This document shows positions 34,465-44,161 of a DNA stretch of 64,000 nucleotides, piece after piece; position 1 is the stretch's first letter; each line of letters opens with the position of its first letter. Position numbers and translations under genes: made by a program. The notes under the pieces are model-generated. The model made no database searches. It was not told the DNA's origin and saw nothing but the letters and a program-made list of their open reading frames with translations. The stretch comes from Cyanobium sp. FACHB-13342 (GTDB lineage Bacteria > Cyanobacteriota > Cyanobacteriia > PCC-6307 > Cyanobiaceae): the NCBI RefSeq assembly GCF_014697415.1, contig NZ_JACJRT010000008.1:372001-436000 (forward strand). Direction: 5' to 3'.

Positions 34465-35214
34465 GTGCACACCGTGTCCCAGTTGTCTACCCCCGGGTCT
34501 GGGGGGGTGGCCGGGCCACCGGGCTGGCCGCCAGGGTTGCCCCAACCGCGATGCCACCGCCTGTCCCGTCCAACGACCAGGATCAGCCCCCAGCGCCAAG
34601 CGCCCCGTTCGCTGGAGCGGCTCCTGGGGTCAGGGCCCCTCTGTGGAGCCGCCCTGCTGCTGACCCTGCCACCGGCGATCCAGCCAACCCCAAGCGCACC
34701 CCTCCAGCGGGCAGCCACCCCCGCAGCAGGGGGACCGGCGTATGCCATCACCCCCGAGCGCCGCGCCCTGCTGGACACGATCCGCTTTGCCGAAGGCACC
34801 TGGAAGGGCGGCAGTGTGACGGGCTATCGGGTGCTCTACGGCGGTGGATTGTTCGCCAGCCTGGAGCGCCATCCGGAGGTCACCGTGCACCGGCGCTACA
34901 GCAGTGCCGCCGCCGGCGCCTACCAATTCCTGCCCACCACCTGGCGGGAAGCCTCCCGCAAGCTCGCCCTGAGGGATTTCAGCCCGGCCAACCAGGACCA
35001 GGCGGCCCTGTATCTGGTGGATCGGCGGGGCGCCCTCGAGGCCGTCGACCGCGCAGGCCTGGGCAGTGCCGTGCTGGCTCGCCTGTCGCGCGAGTGGGCC
35101 TCCCTGCCCGCCAGCCATGGCGGCAGCCACTACGGCCAACCGGTGAAGAACCGCCAGGAGCTGATCAGCTTCTATGGCAATGCCCTGCAGCGGGCCCGGC
35201 AGGCGCAAGGCTGA
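34465..35214 (+). CDS. Lambda-type lysozyme / lytic transglycosylase (GH104)
   Basis: A protein of up to 249 residues. The catalytic domain (about 95-249) carries LLDTIRFAEGTWKGGSVTGYRVLYGGGLF with the likely catalytic Glu, and SSAAAGAYQFLPTTWREA, the core of the phage lambda R family. These enzymes cut the glycan strand of peptidoglycan. A hydrophobic stretch (CGAALLLTLPPAIQPTPSA, about residues 59-77) looks like a signal peptide, so the true start may be downstream of the GTG at 34465, for example near residue 25-50. No holin or phage genes are nearby, so it is probably a host cell-wall enzyme. Confidence 0.85.
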   Translation: MHTVSQLSTPGSGGVAGPPGWPPGLPQPRCHRLSRPTTRISPQRQAPRSLERLLGSGPLCGAALLLTLPPAIQPTPSAPLQRAATPAAGGPAYAITPERRALLDTIRFAEGTWKGGSVTGYRVLYGGGLFASLERHPEVTVHRRYSSAAAGAYQFLPTTWREASRKLALRDFSPANQDQAALYLVDRRGALEAVDRAGLGSAVLARLSREWASLPASHGGSHYGQPVKNRQELISFYGNALQRARQAQG

Positions 35215-35232
35215 GCGCCGGCCCGCCCCCAC

Positions 35233-35616
35233 TCAGCCCGGCAACGGCACCCCGTGCCCCCAACCCCAGAGGCGCCACAGCCAGTAGGCCAACCCCAGCA
35301 GAGCCACACCACAGCCGCCCAGCATCAGCGGTCGCCCTGAGGTGCGCCCTCCCAGCAGGGTCCAGACCCCGAGACCCAGGGCCAGGACCACGAGCACCGG
35401 TCCCAGGGCATGCCATGTCACCGCCTGAGCCCAATCGCCCCGCAGCGTCGCCAGCACGGAGCGGGTGAGAAAGCAGGTGGGGCAGGGGATCCCCGTGAGC
35501 TGGCGCAGCGGGCAACGCCACAGCCCCAGGGGTAAGCCCTGCCGAACCGCTCCGGCCACGGCGACCCCCGCCCCTAGGAGCAGCCCCGCGGCCAGCCTGG
35601 CGCCCGTTCGGCTCAC
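35233..35616 (-). CDS. DUF2752 membrane protein
   Basis: A 127-residue integral membrane protein of the DUF2752 family, with three likely helices. The signature CPLRQLTGIPCPTCFLTRSV (about residues 35-54) contains three Cys residues placed near the membrane surface, which may bind a metal or form a redox site. Start is GTG; it overlaps the TM2 gene stop by 4 bases (GTGA). The function is unknown. It is convergent with the lysozyme gene. Confidence 0.88.
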   Translation of the reverse strand: MSRTGARLAAGLLLGAGVAVAGAVRQGLPLGLWRCPLRQLTGIPCPTCFLTRSVLATLRGDWAQAVTWHALGPVLVVLALGLGVWTLLGGRTSGRPLMLGGCGVALLGLAYWLWRLWGWGHGVPLPG

Positions 35617-36059
35617 GGTTCCCGGTACACCACCCGCCCCCGGTCGTCATTGCCCACATCCAGCAGGTCGGCATGCAACAGCCGCTCAATTTCCTGCCGC
35701 ACCTCCCGACTGTCCATGCCATCGGGCAGGTCCATCTCGAGCAGGGCGTCATTGAGGGTGAAGCCCGCCTGACCGCTGCGCCGGGCCAGTTGCACCAGCT
35801 GCAGTTCCACCGACAGGGCCGGACCGGGCAACAGCAGCCTCCCGTTGGCCTGATCCACCAGTTCGGGCATCAACCACAGATCCACCAGCTGGCCCAGAAA
35901 GCAAAAGCCGAAGGTGACCAGCCAGAGGGTGCCACTGAGGGGCTTGCGGTTGTAAAAGCGATGCAGGCCGCAAACCCCCACCAGCCCCAGAGCCCACAGG
36001 CCATAGGCGAAGGCCAGGTTGCGGCGCTCCGGAGCCAGGGGGCGACGAGAGGGGGGCAT
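35613..36059 (-). CDS. TM2 domain protein
   Basis: A 148-residue protein. The TM2 domain (about 10-65) has two membrane helices with a tight turn and the family motif GLHRFYNRKPLSGTLWLVTFG. A cytoplasmic C-terminal part (about 80-148) contains a small winged-helix-like stretch (FTLNDALLEMDLPDGMDSREVRQEIERLLHADLLDV). The same two-part layout occurs in other cyanobacteria. ATG at 36059 is chosen because it leads directly into the conserved ERRNLAFAYGLW. It lies 2 bases after the DUF2605 gene. Confidence 0.85.
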   Translation of the reverse strand: MPPSRRPLAPERRNLAFAYGLWALGLVGVCGLHRFYNRKPLSGTLWLVTFGFCFLGQLVDLWLMPELVDQANGRLLLPGPALSVELQLVQLARRSGQAGFTLNDALLEMDLPDGMDSREVRQEIERLLHADLLDVGNDDRGRVVYREP

Positions 36060-36061
36060 GG

Positions 36062-36439
36062 CTAGCGGTGATCTGCCTCTGGCCCATCCGAGCTGGGGGG
36101 CGCCGGCAGGATCACACCGCTGAGCCGCAAGCTGGCGGATAGGTTCCACACCGTGAGCACCAGCTGGTGCCAGGGGGCCAGGGTCTCCATCTCGAGGGCC
36201 ATGGGGCTGGGCACGGCCTGGCGCAGGCTGCTGGCGGCGGAGAGTTCCTTGCGGGCCTGCTCGAGCCGCTGGCGCAGGGCCTGCTGCTGATCCAGCGGCA
36301 TCACCGCCTCTGGGCAGTGGTCGAGCAACACCAGCCCCCGCTCAAACCAGCTGCTGAAATCCCCCAGCAGGGAACCCAGCAGCTGGTCGAGCAGCTCTCC
36401 GGAGGATTCCGGGACTGGCGATGGTGAAGAAAGACCCAT
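36062..36439 (-). CDS. DUF2605 family protein
   Basis: A 125-residue soluble helical protein. LLGSLLGDFSSWFERGLVLLDHCPEAVMPLDQQQALRQRL and PMALEMETLAPWHQLVLTVWNLSASLR segments match DUF2605, found in cyanobacteria only as far as I know. The function is unknown. The first gene of a DUF2605, TM2, DUF2752 run. ATG at 36439 is preferred over the adjacent TTG. It is divergent from thrS, with 59 bases between. Confidence 0.85.
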   Translation of the reverse strand: MGLSSPSPVPESSGELLDQLLGSLLGDFSSWFERGLVLLDHCPEAVMPLDQQQALRQRLEQARKELSAASSLRQAVPSPMALEMETLAPWHQLVLTVWNLSASLRLSGVILPAPPSSDGPEADHR

Positions 36440-36462
36440 CAACCCAGCCTAGGAGCGCTGCG

Positions 36463-36468
36463 TAGGAT
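36463..36468 (+). promoter_or_regulatory. Candidate -10 element for thrS
   Basis: TAGGAT lies 30 bases before the thrS GTG. A CCTAGGAG sequence 15 bases upstream (36449-36456) could serve the opposite strand. Confidence 0.35.
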
Positions 36469-36498
36469 TCCTCTTCGCCCTGTTCAGACGCGCGATTC

Positions 36499-38304
36499 GT
36501 GCCCGTGACCCCCACCAGCCTCGAGCCCGCACGAATCAACCTGCCCAAGACCAGCGAAAGCCCCCAGCTGCTGCGCATCCGCCACTCGATGAGCCATGTG
36601 ATGGCCATGGCGGTGCAGAAGCTGTTTCCCAAGGCCCAGGTGACCATCGGCCCCTGGACCGAGTCCGGCTTCTACTACGACTTCGACAATCCCGATCCCT
36701 TCACCGAGGCCGACCTCAAGGCCATCAAAAAGGAGATGGGAAAAATCATCGGCCGCCGGTTGCCGCTCGAACGGATCGAGGTGAGCCGCGCCGAAGCCGA
36801 GGCCCGGATCCAGGCCCAGAACGAGCCCTACAAGCTGGAGATCCTGGCGGGTATCCAGGAACCCATCAGCCTGTACACCTTGGGGGAGGAGTGGTGGGAC
36901 CTCTGCGCCGGTCCCCACGTGGCCAACACCAGCGAGCTCAACCCCAAGGCCTTCGAGCTCGAAAGCGTGGCCGGCGCCTACTGGCGGGGCGACGAAACCA
37001 AGGCCCAGCTGCAGCGGATCTACGGCACGGCCTGGGAGACCCCCGAACAACTGGCGGAACACAAGCGCCGCAAGGAAGAGGCCCTGCGCCGCGACCATCG
37101 CCGTCTGGGCACCGACCTCGACCTGTTCTCGATCGAAGATGAGGCTGGCGCCGGCCTGGTGTTCTGGCACCCCCGGGGCGCCCGCATGCGCCTGCTGATC
37201 GAGGACTTCTGGCGCCAGGCCCATTTCGATGCGGGCTACGAGCTGCTGTACACCCCCCACGTGGCCGACATCAGTCTCTGGAAAACGTCAGGCCACCTGG
37301 ACTTTTACGCCGAGAGCATGTTCGGCCCGATGCAGGTGGATGAGCGGCAGTACCAGCTCAAGCCGATGAACTGCCCCTTCCACGTGCTCACCTACGCCAG
37401 CACCCTGCGCAGCTATCGGGAGCTGCCGATTCGCTGGGCCGAGCTGGGCACCGTGTACCGCTACGAACGCCCCGGCGTGATGCACGGGCTGATGCGGGTT
37501 CGCGGCTTCACCCAGGACGACGCCCACGTGTTCTGCCTGCCGGACCAGATCGGTGATGAGATTCTGCGCATCCTGGATCTCACCGAACAGATCCTCTCCA
37601 CCTTCGACTTCCGCAACTACGAGATCAACCTCTCCACCAGGCCAGAGAAATCCATTGGCGAAGACGCCGTGTGGGAGCTCGCCACCAACGGCCTGATCGA
37701 GGCGCTGGATCGCAAGGGCTGGGCCTACAAGATCGATGCGGGCGGCGGCGCCTTCTATGGGCCGAAGATCGACCTCAAGATCGAAGATGCCATCGGCCGG
37801 ATGTGGCAGTGCTCCACCATCCAGCTCGACTTCAACCTGCCGGAACGCTTCGCCCTGGAGTACGTGGCCGCCGACGGCACCCGCCAGAGGCCGATCATGA
37901 TCCACCGGGCCATCTTCGGCTCGCTGGAGCGGTTCTTCGGAATCATGACCGAGAACTACGCCGGCGATTTCCCCTTCTGGCTGGCCCCCGAGCAGATCCG
38001 GCTGCTGCCCGTCACCGATGAGGTGATGGGCTACGCCGAGCAACTGCTCGGCCAGCTCAAGGCCGCCGGCATCCGGGCCAGCCTCGACCACTCCGGTGAA
38101 CGGCTGGGCAAACTGATTCGCAATGGCGAGCAGATGAAGGTGCCGGTGCTGGGGGTGATCGGTGCCAAGGAGGCCGAAACCCAGAGCGTGAGCCTGCGCA
38201 GCCGCCGCGACGGCGACCTGGGCAGCGTGGCGGTGGCAGCCCTGCTGAGCGCCGCCAGCCGGGCCAACGGCCATCGGGCTGCAGGTCTGGACCTGACCCC
38301 TTGA
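36499..38304 (+). CDS. thrS: Threonyl-tRNA synthetase (lacking TGS domain)
   Basis: A 601-residue class II synthetase that charges tRNA-Thr. The protein begins directly with the editing domain (HSMSHVMAMAVQKLFP, with the HxxxH motif, about residues 31-46) and lacks the about 60-residue TGS domain of E. coli ThrRS, as is usual in cyanobacteria. Catalytic motifs are LKPMNCPFHVLTY, RYERPGVMHGLMRVRGFTQDD and HRAIFGSLERFFGIMTEN. The anticodon-binding domain ends the protein. Start is GTG. glk follows 13 bases later. Confidence 0.97.
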   Translation: MPVTPTSLEPARINLPKTSESPQLLRIRHSMSHVMAMAVQKLFPKAQVTIGPWTESGFYYDFDNPDPFTEADLKAIKKEMGKIIGRRLPLERIEVSRAEAEARIQAQNEPYKLEILAGIQEPISLYTLGEEWWDLCAGPHVANTSELNPKAFELESVAGAYWRGDETKAQLQRIYGTAWETPEQLAEHKRRKEEALRRDHRRLGTDLDLFSIEDEAGAGLVFWHPRGARMRLLIEDFWRQAHFDAGYELLYTPHVADISLWKTSGHLDFYAESMFGPMQVDERQYQLKPMNCPFHVLTYASTLRSYRELPIRWAELGTVYRYERPGVMHGLMRVRGFTQDDAHVFCLPDQIGDEILRILDLTEQILSTFDFRNYEINLSTRPEKSIGEDAVWELATNGLIEALDRKGWAYKIDAGGGAFYGPKIDLKIEDAIGRMWQCSTIQLDFNLPERFALEYVAADGTRQRPIMIHRAIFGSLERFFGIMTENYAGDFPFWLAPEQIRLLPVTDEVMGYAEQLLGQLKAAGIRASLDHSGERLGKLIRNGEQMKVPVLGVIGAKEAETQSVSLRSRRDGDLGSVAVAALLSAASRANGHRAAGLDLTP

Positions 38305-38317
38305 GCCGCTCCCAGCC

Positions 38318-39310
38318 ATGACCACCCTGTTGGCCGGCGATATCGGCGGCACCAAGACCCTGCTCGCCCTTTACGAGCTCGACGGCAGCGCAGGACTGTC
38401 GCTGCTGCGCAGTGAACGCTTCCCCTCCGCCGACTGGGACGATCTGGCACCGATGGTGGGCCATTTCCTCGGCCACAGCGGCCCCCCGCCGTCAGCGGCC
38501 TGCCTGGCCGTGGCCGGCCCCGTAGCCGGCGGCCAGGCCCGGCTCACGAACCTCACCTGGCAGCTCGACGAGGGTCGCCTGCAGGCGGCCACCGGAATCC
38601 CCCGGGTCGAACTGGTGAATGACTTCGCCGTGCTGATCTATGGCCTGCCCCAGCTGGGGCCCGGGCAGCAGGCGCTGATCCGCGCCGGCATCGCCCAGCC
38701 TGACGCCCCCCTGCTGGTGCTGGGAGCCGGCACGGGGCTTGGGGTGGCCTACGGCGTTCCCAGCCCGACCGGCCTGGTGGCGGTGGCCAGCGAGGGAGCC
38801 CATGGTGAATTCGCACCCCGCAGCAGCGCGGAGTGGGAGCTCAAGCAATGGCTGCTCCGCGAGCGGGGCCTGGAGCGGGTGTCGATCGAACGGGTGGTGA
38901 GTGGCACCGGGCTCGGGGAGGTGGCCCGCTGGCTGCTGCACACCCGCCATCCCAACGGCGACCACCTCCTGTCAGACCTCGCCCAAGGAGATGACCTGCC
39001 CGCCGCGGTGGCTGGGGCCGCCGCCCAGGGAGAGCCGCTGGCCAGGGAAGCCCTGGACCTGTGGATCAGCTGTTACGGCAGCGTCTGCGGGGATCTGGCC
39101 CTGGCCGGGCTCAGCCGCGGCGGCATCTGGCTGGCGGGGGGAACGGCCGGAAAACTGTTGGCGGATCTGCGCTCACCCCACTTCGAGCAGGCCTTCCTGA
39201 ACAAGGGTCGATTGGGGGCCGTGCTGGCTGACATGCCCATCACCGCCGTGGTCGATCCAGCCATCGGCCAGTTCAGTGCGGCCTGCCGGGCGCGCATGCT
39301 CGTTGCCTGA
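38318..39310 (+). CDS. glk: Glucokinase (Glk family)
   Basis: A 330-residue enzyme that phosphorylates glucose with ATP. The N terminus LAGDIGGTKTLLALY is the phosphate-binding loop and GAGTGLGVAYGV the second phosphate motif. FVNDF-like ELVNDFAVL and EGAHGEFAPRS complete the sugar site. It is the Glk type, not ROK, while a ROK kinase occurs at 47.5 kb. It lies between thrS and thrB; the same order occurs in other picocyanobacteria as far as I recall. Confidence 0.93.
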   Translation: MTTLLAGDIGGTKTLLALYELDGSAGLSLLRSERFPSADWDDLAPMVGHFLGHSGPPPSAACLAVAGPVAGGQARLTNLTWQLDEGRLQAATGIPRVELVNDFAVLIYGLPQLGPGQQALIRAGIAQPDAPLLVLGAGTGLGVAYGVPSPTGLVAVASEGAHGEFAPRSSAEWELKQWLLRERGLERVSIERVVSGTGLGEVARWLLHTRHPNGDHLLSDLAQGDDLPAAVAGAAAQGEPLAREALDLWISCYGSVCGDLALAGLSRGGIWLAGGTAGKLLADLRSPHFEQAFLNKGRLGAVLADMPITAVVDPAIGQFSAACRARMLVA

Positions 39311-39337
39311 GACACTGGGCCCAGCAGAAGTTGTCGC

Positions 39338-40309
39338 ATGGTGCGCCCCCGGGTCGGCCAAGGGGTTGTGGTTCACGTTCCAGCCACCACGGCCAATCTC
39401 GGCCCAGGCTTCGATTGCCTTGGGGCCGCTCTGGAGCTGGACAACGTCTTCCAGATGCGCTGCATCGAGGGCGGCAGTGAACGCTTCGACCTGATCATCG
39501 AAGGACCGGAAGGGGCCCATCTGCGCGGGGGGCCCGACAACCTGGTGTACCGCTCGGCCCAACGGGTGTGGAAGGAAGCTGGCGAGGAGCCCGTGGCCCT
39601 CGAGGCCCGGGTGCGCCTCGCCGTACCGCCGGCCCGGGGGCTGGGCAGCAGCGCCACGGCGATTGTGGCCGGCCTGATCGGTGCCAATGCCCTGGTGGGG
39701 GAGCCCCTCAGTCGCGAGAAGTTGCTGGAGCTGGCGATCGACATCGAAGGCCATCCCGACAACGTGGTGCCCTCCCTGGTGGGGGGCCTCTGCATGACCG
39801 CCAAGGCCGCCTCCCACCGCTGGCGGGTGGTGCGCTGCGAATGGTCCCCGGAGGTGCAGGCCGTTGTGGCGATCCCGGCCATCCGCCTCACCACCAGCGA
39901 GGCACGCCGGGCCATGCCCAAGTCGATTCCGGTGGGCGATGCGGTGATCAACCTGGGCTCGCTCACCCTGCTGCTCCAGGGCCTGCGCACCGGCAACGGC
40001 GACCTGATCACCGATGGCATGCACGACCGCCTGCATGAGCCCTACCGCTGGGGTCTGATCCATGGCGGCAGGGCCGTGCGCGAAGCGGCCCTGGCGGCGG
40101 GAGCCTGGGGCTGTGTGATCAGTGGGGCCGGACCCAGCCTGCTGGCCCTCTGCCCCAAGCCCGTGGCCGAGGCCGTGAGCAAGGCGATGGTGCGGGCCTG
40201 GCACCAGGCCGGCGTGGAATCCCGCGCTGAGGTGCTGGCCGTGCAACAGCACGGCAGCCGCTGGGAAGCCCTGCCGGACCAGCCCCAGATCCACCCCGAT
40301 GGCGCCTAA
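39338..40309 (+). CDS. thrB: Homoserine kinase
   Basis: A 323-residue GHMP kinase that makes O-phosphohomoserine for threonine synthesis. The ATP-binding loop is PPARGLGSSATAIVAGL (about residues 88-104), the N-terminal VPATTANLGPGFDCLGAAL is diagnostic for ThrB, and GAGPSLLAL near the C terminus is the third GHMP motif. It lies 27 bases after glk. Confidence 0.96.
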   Translation: MVRPRVGQGVVVHVPATTANLGPGFDCLGAALELDNVFQMRCIEGGSERFDLIIEGPEGAHLRGGPDNLVYRSAQRVWKEAGEEPVALEARVRLAVPPARGLGSSATAIVAGLIGANALVGEPLSREKLLELAIDIEGHPDNVVPSLVGGLCMTAKAASHRWRVVRCEWSPEVQAVVAIPAIRLTTSEARRAMPKSIPVGDAVINLGSLTLLLQGLRTGNGDLITDGMHDRLHEPYRWGLIHGGRAVREAALAAGAWGCVISGAGPSLLALCPKPVAEAVSKAMVRAWHQAGVESRAEVLAVQQHGSRWEALPDQPQIHPDGA

Positions 40310-40349
40310 ACCTCTAGGTAGTTCTACTCAACGTCAATGGGGCGACTGA

Positions 40350-40355
40350 TAGGTT
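40350..40355 (+). promoter_or_regulatory. Candidate -10 element in the thrB-ndhD gap
   Basis: TAGGTT lies 70 bases before the ndhD ATG, in a 116-base gap. A second TAGGTA occurs at 40315-40320. ndhD may thus start from its own promoter. Nothing else is recognisable in the gap. Confidence 0.3.
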
Positions 40356-40425
40356 GGTTGGAGATTCCGGCGGTGCCTGAACCCGGCCCTGCCCAGGACA
40401 TCCCCAGATCTGCAATCGGGCTGTG

Positions 40426-42018
40426 ATGGACGCCAACCTGCCCTTCCTCCTCGCGTCCAGCCTTGCCCTGCCAGCCGACGCTGGCACCCCCTTCCCCTGG
40501 CTCAGCCTGATCGTGCTGCTGCCCGCGGCGGTGGCCCTGGTGATGCCCCTGCTGCCTGGGGACGGCAACGATCCCAAATGGCCGCGGACGCTGGCCCTGG
40601 CCACCCTCGGGCTGGATCTGGCCTTGATGCTGGTGTGCTTCAGCCAGCACTACGACGGCTCGGTGAGCGGCCTGCAGTTGGTGGAGCGGGTGAGCTGGGT
40701 GCCGGCCCTCGGGCTGGAGTGGTCCCTGGCTGCCGATGGCCTCTCCACACCTTTGGTGCTGCTCTCCGGCCTGGTGACCCTGCTGTCGGTGGCCGCCAGC
40801 TGGAACATCAACCGCAAAACCCGGCTCTATTTCGCCCTGATGTTGGTGCAGGCCTCAGCCCAGGGCCTGGTCTTCCTCTCCCAGGACTTCCTGCTCTTCT
40901 TCCTGGCCTGGGAATTGGAGCTGGTGCCGGTCTACCTCCTGATTGCCATCTGGGGCGGCAAGCAGCGCCAGTACGCCGCCACCAAATTCATCCTCTACAC
41001 CGCCACCGCGTCGCTGCTGATCCTGGTGAGCGGCTTGGCCCTGGCCTTCTCCGGCGACAGCTTCAGCTTCAACCTCTCGGAACTGGCCAGCCGCTCCCCC
41101 GGCGGCACCTTTGGCCTGCTCTGTTACCTCGGCTTCCTGGTGGGTTTCGGCGTGAAGCTGCCGATGTTCCCGCTGCACACCTGGCTGCCCGATGCCCACG
41201 GCGAAGCCAATGCGCCGGTGTCGATGCTGCTGGCGGGGGTGCTGCTGAAGATGGGGGGCTACGCCCTGCTGCGCTTCAACGTGCAGATGCTGCCAGAGAT
41301 CCACCTGCAGCTGGCCCCGGCCCTGATCGTGCTGGGCATCGTCAACATCATCTACGGGGCCCTCAACGCCTTCGCCCAGGACAACGTCAAGCGCCGCATC
41401 GCTTGCAGCTCCGTGAGCCACATGGGCTTCGTGCTGCTCGGCATCGGCGCCATTGACGCCCTGGGCATCAGCGGAGCAATGCTGCAAATGATCAGTCACG
41501 GCCTGATCGCCGCGGCCATGTTCTTCGTCACCGGCGTGTTCTACGAGCGCACCGAAACCCTCTCGATCCCCAACATGGGGGGCCTGGCCAAGGCCTTGCC
41601 GATCACCTTCGCCTTCTTTCTGGCCAGTTCCCTGGCCTCCCTGGCCCTGCCGGGCATGAGCGGCTTTGTCAGCGAGATCACGGTGTTTCTGGGGATCACG
41701 GCCAACGACGGCTTCACCGTTGGCTTCCGTGTGATCACGATCGTGCTGGCCGCCATTGGCCTGGTGCTCACCCCGGTGTATCTGCTGAGCCTCTGCCGCC
41801 GGGTGTTCTTCGGTCCCAGGATTCCGGCCCTGGCCGTGGTTGGCGACATGCGCCCCCGGGAACTGCTGATCGGACTCACCCTGCTGGTGCCAACCCTGGC
41901 CATCGGCTTCTGGCCCCGGCTGGCCATTGATGTGTACGAGGCGTCCACCCATGCCCTGGCCGAACAACTGAGCTCCACCGCCCTGGTGGCCATGGGCCGG
42001 TTGACCGCCCTGGGCTGA
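40426..42018 (+). CDS. ndhD: NAD(P)H dehydrogenase-like complex subunit 4 (NdhD)
   Basis: A 530-residue membrane subunit of the photosynthetic NDH-1 complex, with about 14 helices. It takes part in proton pumping in respiration and cyclic electron flow. Antiporter-like motifs are visible, including the key Glu in [37 protein letters not shown] with Lys and the [21 protein letters not shown] segment. Sequence type fits the NdhD1/D2 group used in respiratory NDH-1, not the CO2-uptake D3/D4, but the distinction is by memory. An ATG at 40426 directly follows an in-frame GTG at 40423. Confidence 0.95.
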   Translation: MDANLPFLLASSLALPADAGTPFPWLSLIVLLPAAVALVMPLLPGDGNDPKWPRTLALATLGLDLALMLVCFSQHYDGSVSGLQLVERVSWVPALGLEWSLAADGLSTPLVLLSGLVTLLSVAASWNINRKTRLYFALMLVQASAQGLVFLSQDFLLFFLAWELELVPVYLLIAIWGGKQRQYAATKFILYTATASLLILVSGLALAFSGDSFSFNLSELASRSPGGTFGLLCYLGFLVGFGVKLPMFPLHTWLPDAHGEANAPVSMLLAGVLLKMGGYALLRFNVQMLPEIHLQLAPALIVLGIVNIIYGALNAFAQDNVKRRIACSSVSHMGFVLLGIGAIDALGISGAMLQMISHGLIAAAMFFVTGVFYERTETLSIPNMGGLAKALPITFAFFLASSLASLALPGMSGFVSEITVFLGITANDGFTVGFRVITIVLAAIGLVLTPVYLLSLCRRVFFGPRIPALAVVGDMRPRELLIGLTLLVPTLAIGFWPRLAIDVYEASTHALAEQLSSTALVAMGRLTALG

Positions 42019-42046
42019 ACCACAGACCCGCCGGCGATCGGGTGAA

Positions 42047-44161
42047 ATGGGGGCAACCATCTCGCCAGCGATCACCGTGAGCGCTCCGATGCCGCTTCTG
42101 GCCGGCCAGGGTCTGCCCCAGTTCACCGCCATCACCCCGGAGCAGGTGGACCAGGGCATCCCAGCCCTGCTGGAGGCCCTCAACGGCGAGCTGACGGCCC
42201 TGGAGGCCACCCTCGAGCATCGGCTGGCCCATGGGGACGCGGCACCCCTCAGCTGGACTGAGGTGATGGAGCCGCTCCAGCATCTCGGCGAACGGCTGCG
42301 CTGGAGCTGGGGGGTGGTGAGCCATCTCAATGGCGTCTGCAACACCCCCGAGCTGCGGGCAGCCCATCAGCAGCAGCAGGGGGCTGTGGTGCAGTTCGGC
42401 AATCGCGCTGGCCAGTCCCGCCCCATTTACCGGGCCATCGAAGCGCTGCAGCGGAACGCTGAAAACCTTGATCCCACCCAGCACCGCATCCTCGCCACCG
42501 AGCTGCGGGACATGCAGTTGCGGGGCGTGGGCCTCGAGGGGCCAGACCAGGACGCCTTCAACACCGCCAGCGAACGCCTGGCCGAGCTGGCCACCGCGTT
42601 CAGCAACCACGTGCTCGATGCCACCAACGGCTGGAGCCTCACCCTCACCCAAGAGGATGAGCTCGATGGCCTTCCCACCAGCCTGCGGGATCTGCTGGCC
42701 CAGGCCGCCCGGGACGCCGGAGAAGAGGGGTGGCGATTGGGACTGGACATGCCACGCGTGGTGCCCTTTCTCAAATACAGCCGCCGCCGGGACCTGCGCG
42801 AGCAGGTGTACCGCGCCCAGGTGAGCCGGGCCTCCAGCGGCGAGCTGGACAACCACCCCCTGATCGAGCAGATCCTGGCGTTGAAGCAGGAGCAGGCCCA
42901 GCGTCTGGGCTACCCCAACTGGGCCGAGGTGAGTTTGGCCTCAAAAATGGCCGGATCGGTGCAGGAGGTCGAATCGCTGCTGGAAGACCTGCGCGCTGCC
43001 GCCTATCCAGTGGCCCAGCGGGAATTGGCCGATCTTTCGGCCTGCGCCGCCCGCCACGGTGCCCCCGAAGCCGCCGATCTCCGCCCCTGGGATGTGAGCT
43101 ACTGGGCCGAGGTGCTGCGGCAAGAGAGCTTTGACCTCGACAGCGAAGCGCTACGGCCCTGGTTCTCCCTCGAGCAGGTGCTGGAGGGCCTGTTCGGGCT
43201 GTGCCAGCGCCTCTTCGACATCCGCATCCAGGCGGGCGATGGGTCTGCCCCCACCTGGCACGCCGATGTGCGCCACTTCCGGGTGCTCGACGGGGCCACT
43301 GGCGAGCCCTTGGCGGGGTTTTACCTCGATCCCTACAGCCGGCCCGGCAGCAAACGGGGCGGCGCCTGGATGGATGAGTGCCTCGGTCGCTCCCGTGACC
43401 TGGAGGGCAAGCCGGTGCTGCCTGTGGCCTATCTGATCTGCAACCAGAGCCCACCGGTGGGAGACACCCCCAGCCTGATGACGTTTGAGGAGGTGGAAAC
43501 CCTCTTCCACGAGTTCGGTCATGGCCTGCAGCACATGCTCACCACCGTGGAGCGGCCCCAGGCCGCCGGCATCAACAACGTGGAATGGGATGCGGTGGAG
43601 CTACCCAGCCAGTTCATGGAGAACTGGTGCTACGACCGGGCCACCCTGATGGGCATGGCGCGCCATTGGCAAAGCGGCGAGCCGCTGCCGGAGGCGGAGT
43701 ACCAAAAGCTGCTGGCGGCCCGGACCTTCATGGGCGGCAGTGCCACCCTGCGCCAGGTGCACTTTGCCCTCACCGACCTGCGCCTGCACAGCCACTGGAC
43801 CCCGGGCTGCGGCCAGAGTCCGGAGCAGCTGCGGCGGGAGATTGCCCGCAACACCACCGTGTTGGAGCCCATTGCCGAGGACGCCTTCCTCTGCGCCTTC
43901 AGCCACATTTTCGCCGGTGGCTACTCAGCCGGCTACTACTCCTACAAGTGGGCCGAGGTGCTCAGCGCCGATGCCTTCAGTGCCTTCGAGGAAGTGGGGC
44001 TGGATCAGGAAGAGGAGATCGTCGCCACCGGCCGCCGCTTCCGGGACACGGTGCTGAGCCTGGGCGGCAGCCGATCGCCGGCGGAGGTGTTCGAAGCCTT
44101 CCGGGGGCGCCAGCCCAGCAGCGAAGCCCTGATTCGCCACTCCGGGCTGGTTCCCGCCTGA
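42047..44161 (+). CDS. prlC: Oligopeptidase A (M3 family metallopeptidase)
   Basis: A 704-residue cytoplasmic zinc endopeptidase that degrades short peptides, including cleaved signal peptides. The zinc motif is LFHEFGHGLQHML (HExxH variant HEFGH), with the third ligand Glu in NNVEWDAVELPSQFMENW. The length matches PrlC (about 680). The stop overlaps the start of the kinase gene by one base (TGATG). An ATG further in (MPLLAGQG) is an alternative start. Confidence 0.95.
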   Translation: MGATISPAITVSAPMPLLAGQGLPQFTAITPEQVDQGIPALLEALNGELTALEATLEHRLAHGDAAPLSWTEVMEPLQHLGERLRWSWGVVSHLNGVCNTPELRAAHQQQQGAVVQFGNRAGQSRPIYRAIEALQRNAENLDPTQHRILATELRDMQLRGVGLEGPDQDAFNTASERLAELATAFSNHVLDATNGWSLTLTQEDELDGLPTSLRDLLAQAARDAGEEGWRLGLDMPRVVPFLKYSRRRDLREQVYRAQVSRASSGELDNHPLIEQILALKQEQAQRLGYPNWAEVSLASKMAGSVQEVESLLEDLRAAAYPVAQRELADLSACAARHGAPEAADLRPWDVSYWAEVLRQESFDLDSEALRPWFSLEQVLEGLFGLCQRLFDIRIQAGDGSAPTWHADVRHFRVLDGATGEPLAGFYLDPYSRPGSKRGGAWMDECLGRSRDLEGKPVLPVAYLICNQSPPVGDTPSLMTFEEVETLFHEFGHGLQHMLTTVERPQAAGINNVEWDAVELPSQFMENWCYDRATLMGMARHWQSGEPLPEAEYQKLLAARTFMGGSATLRQVHFALTDLRLHSHWTPGCGQSPEQLRREIARNTTVLEPIAEDAFLCAFSHIFAGGYSAGYYSYKWAEVLSADAFSAFEEVGLDQEEEIVATGRRFRDTVLSLGGSRSPAEVFEAFRGRQPSSEALIRHSGLVPA

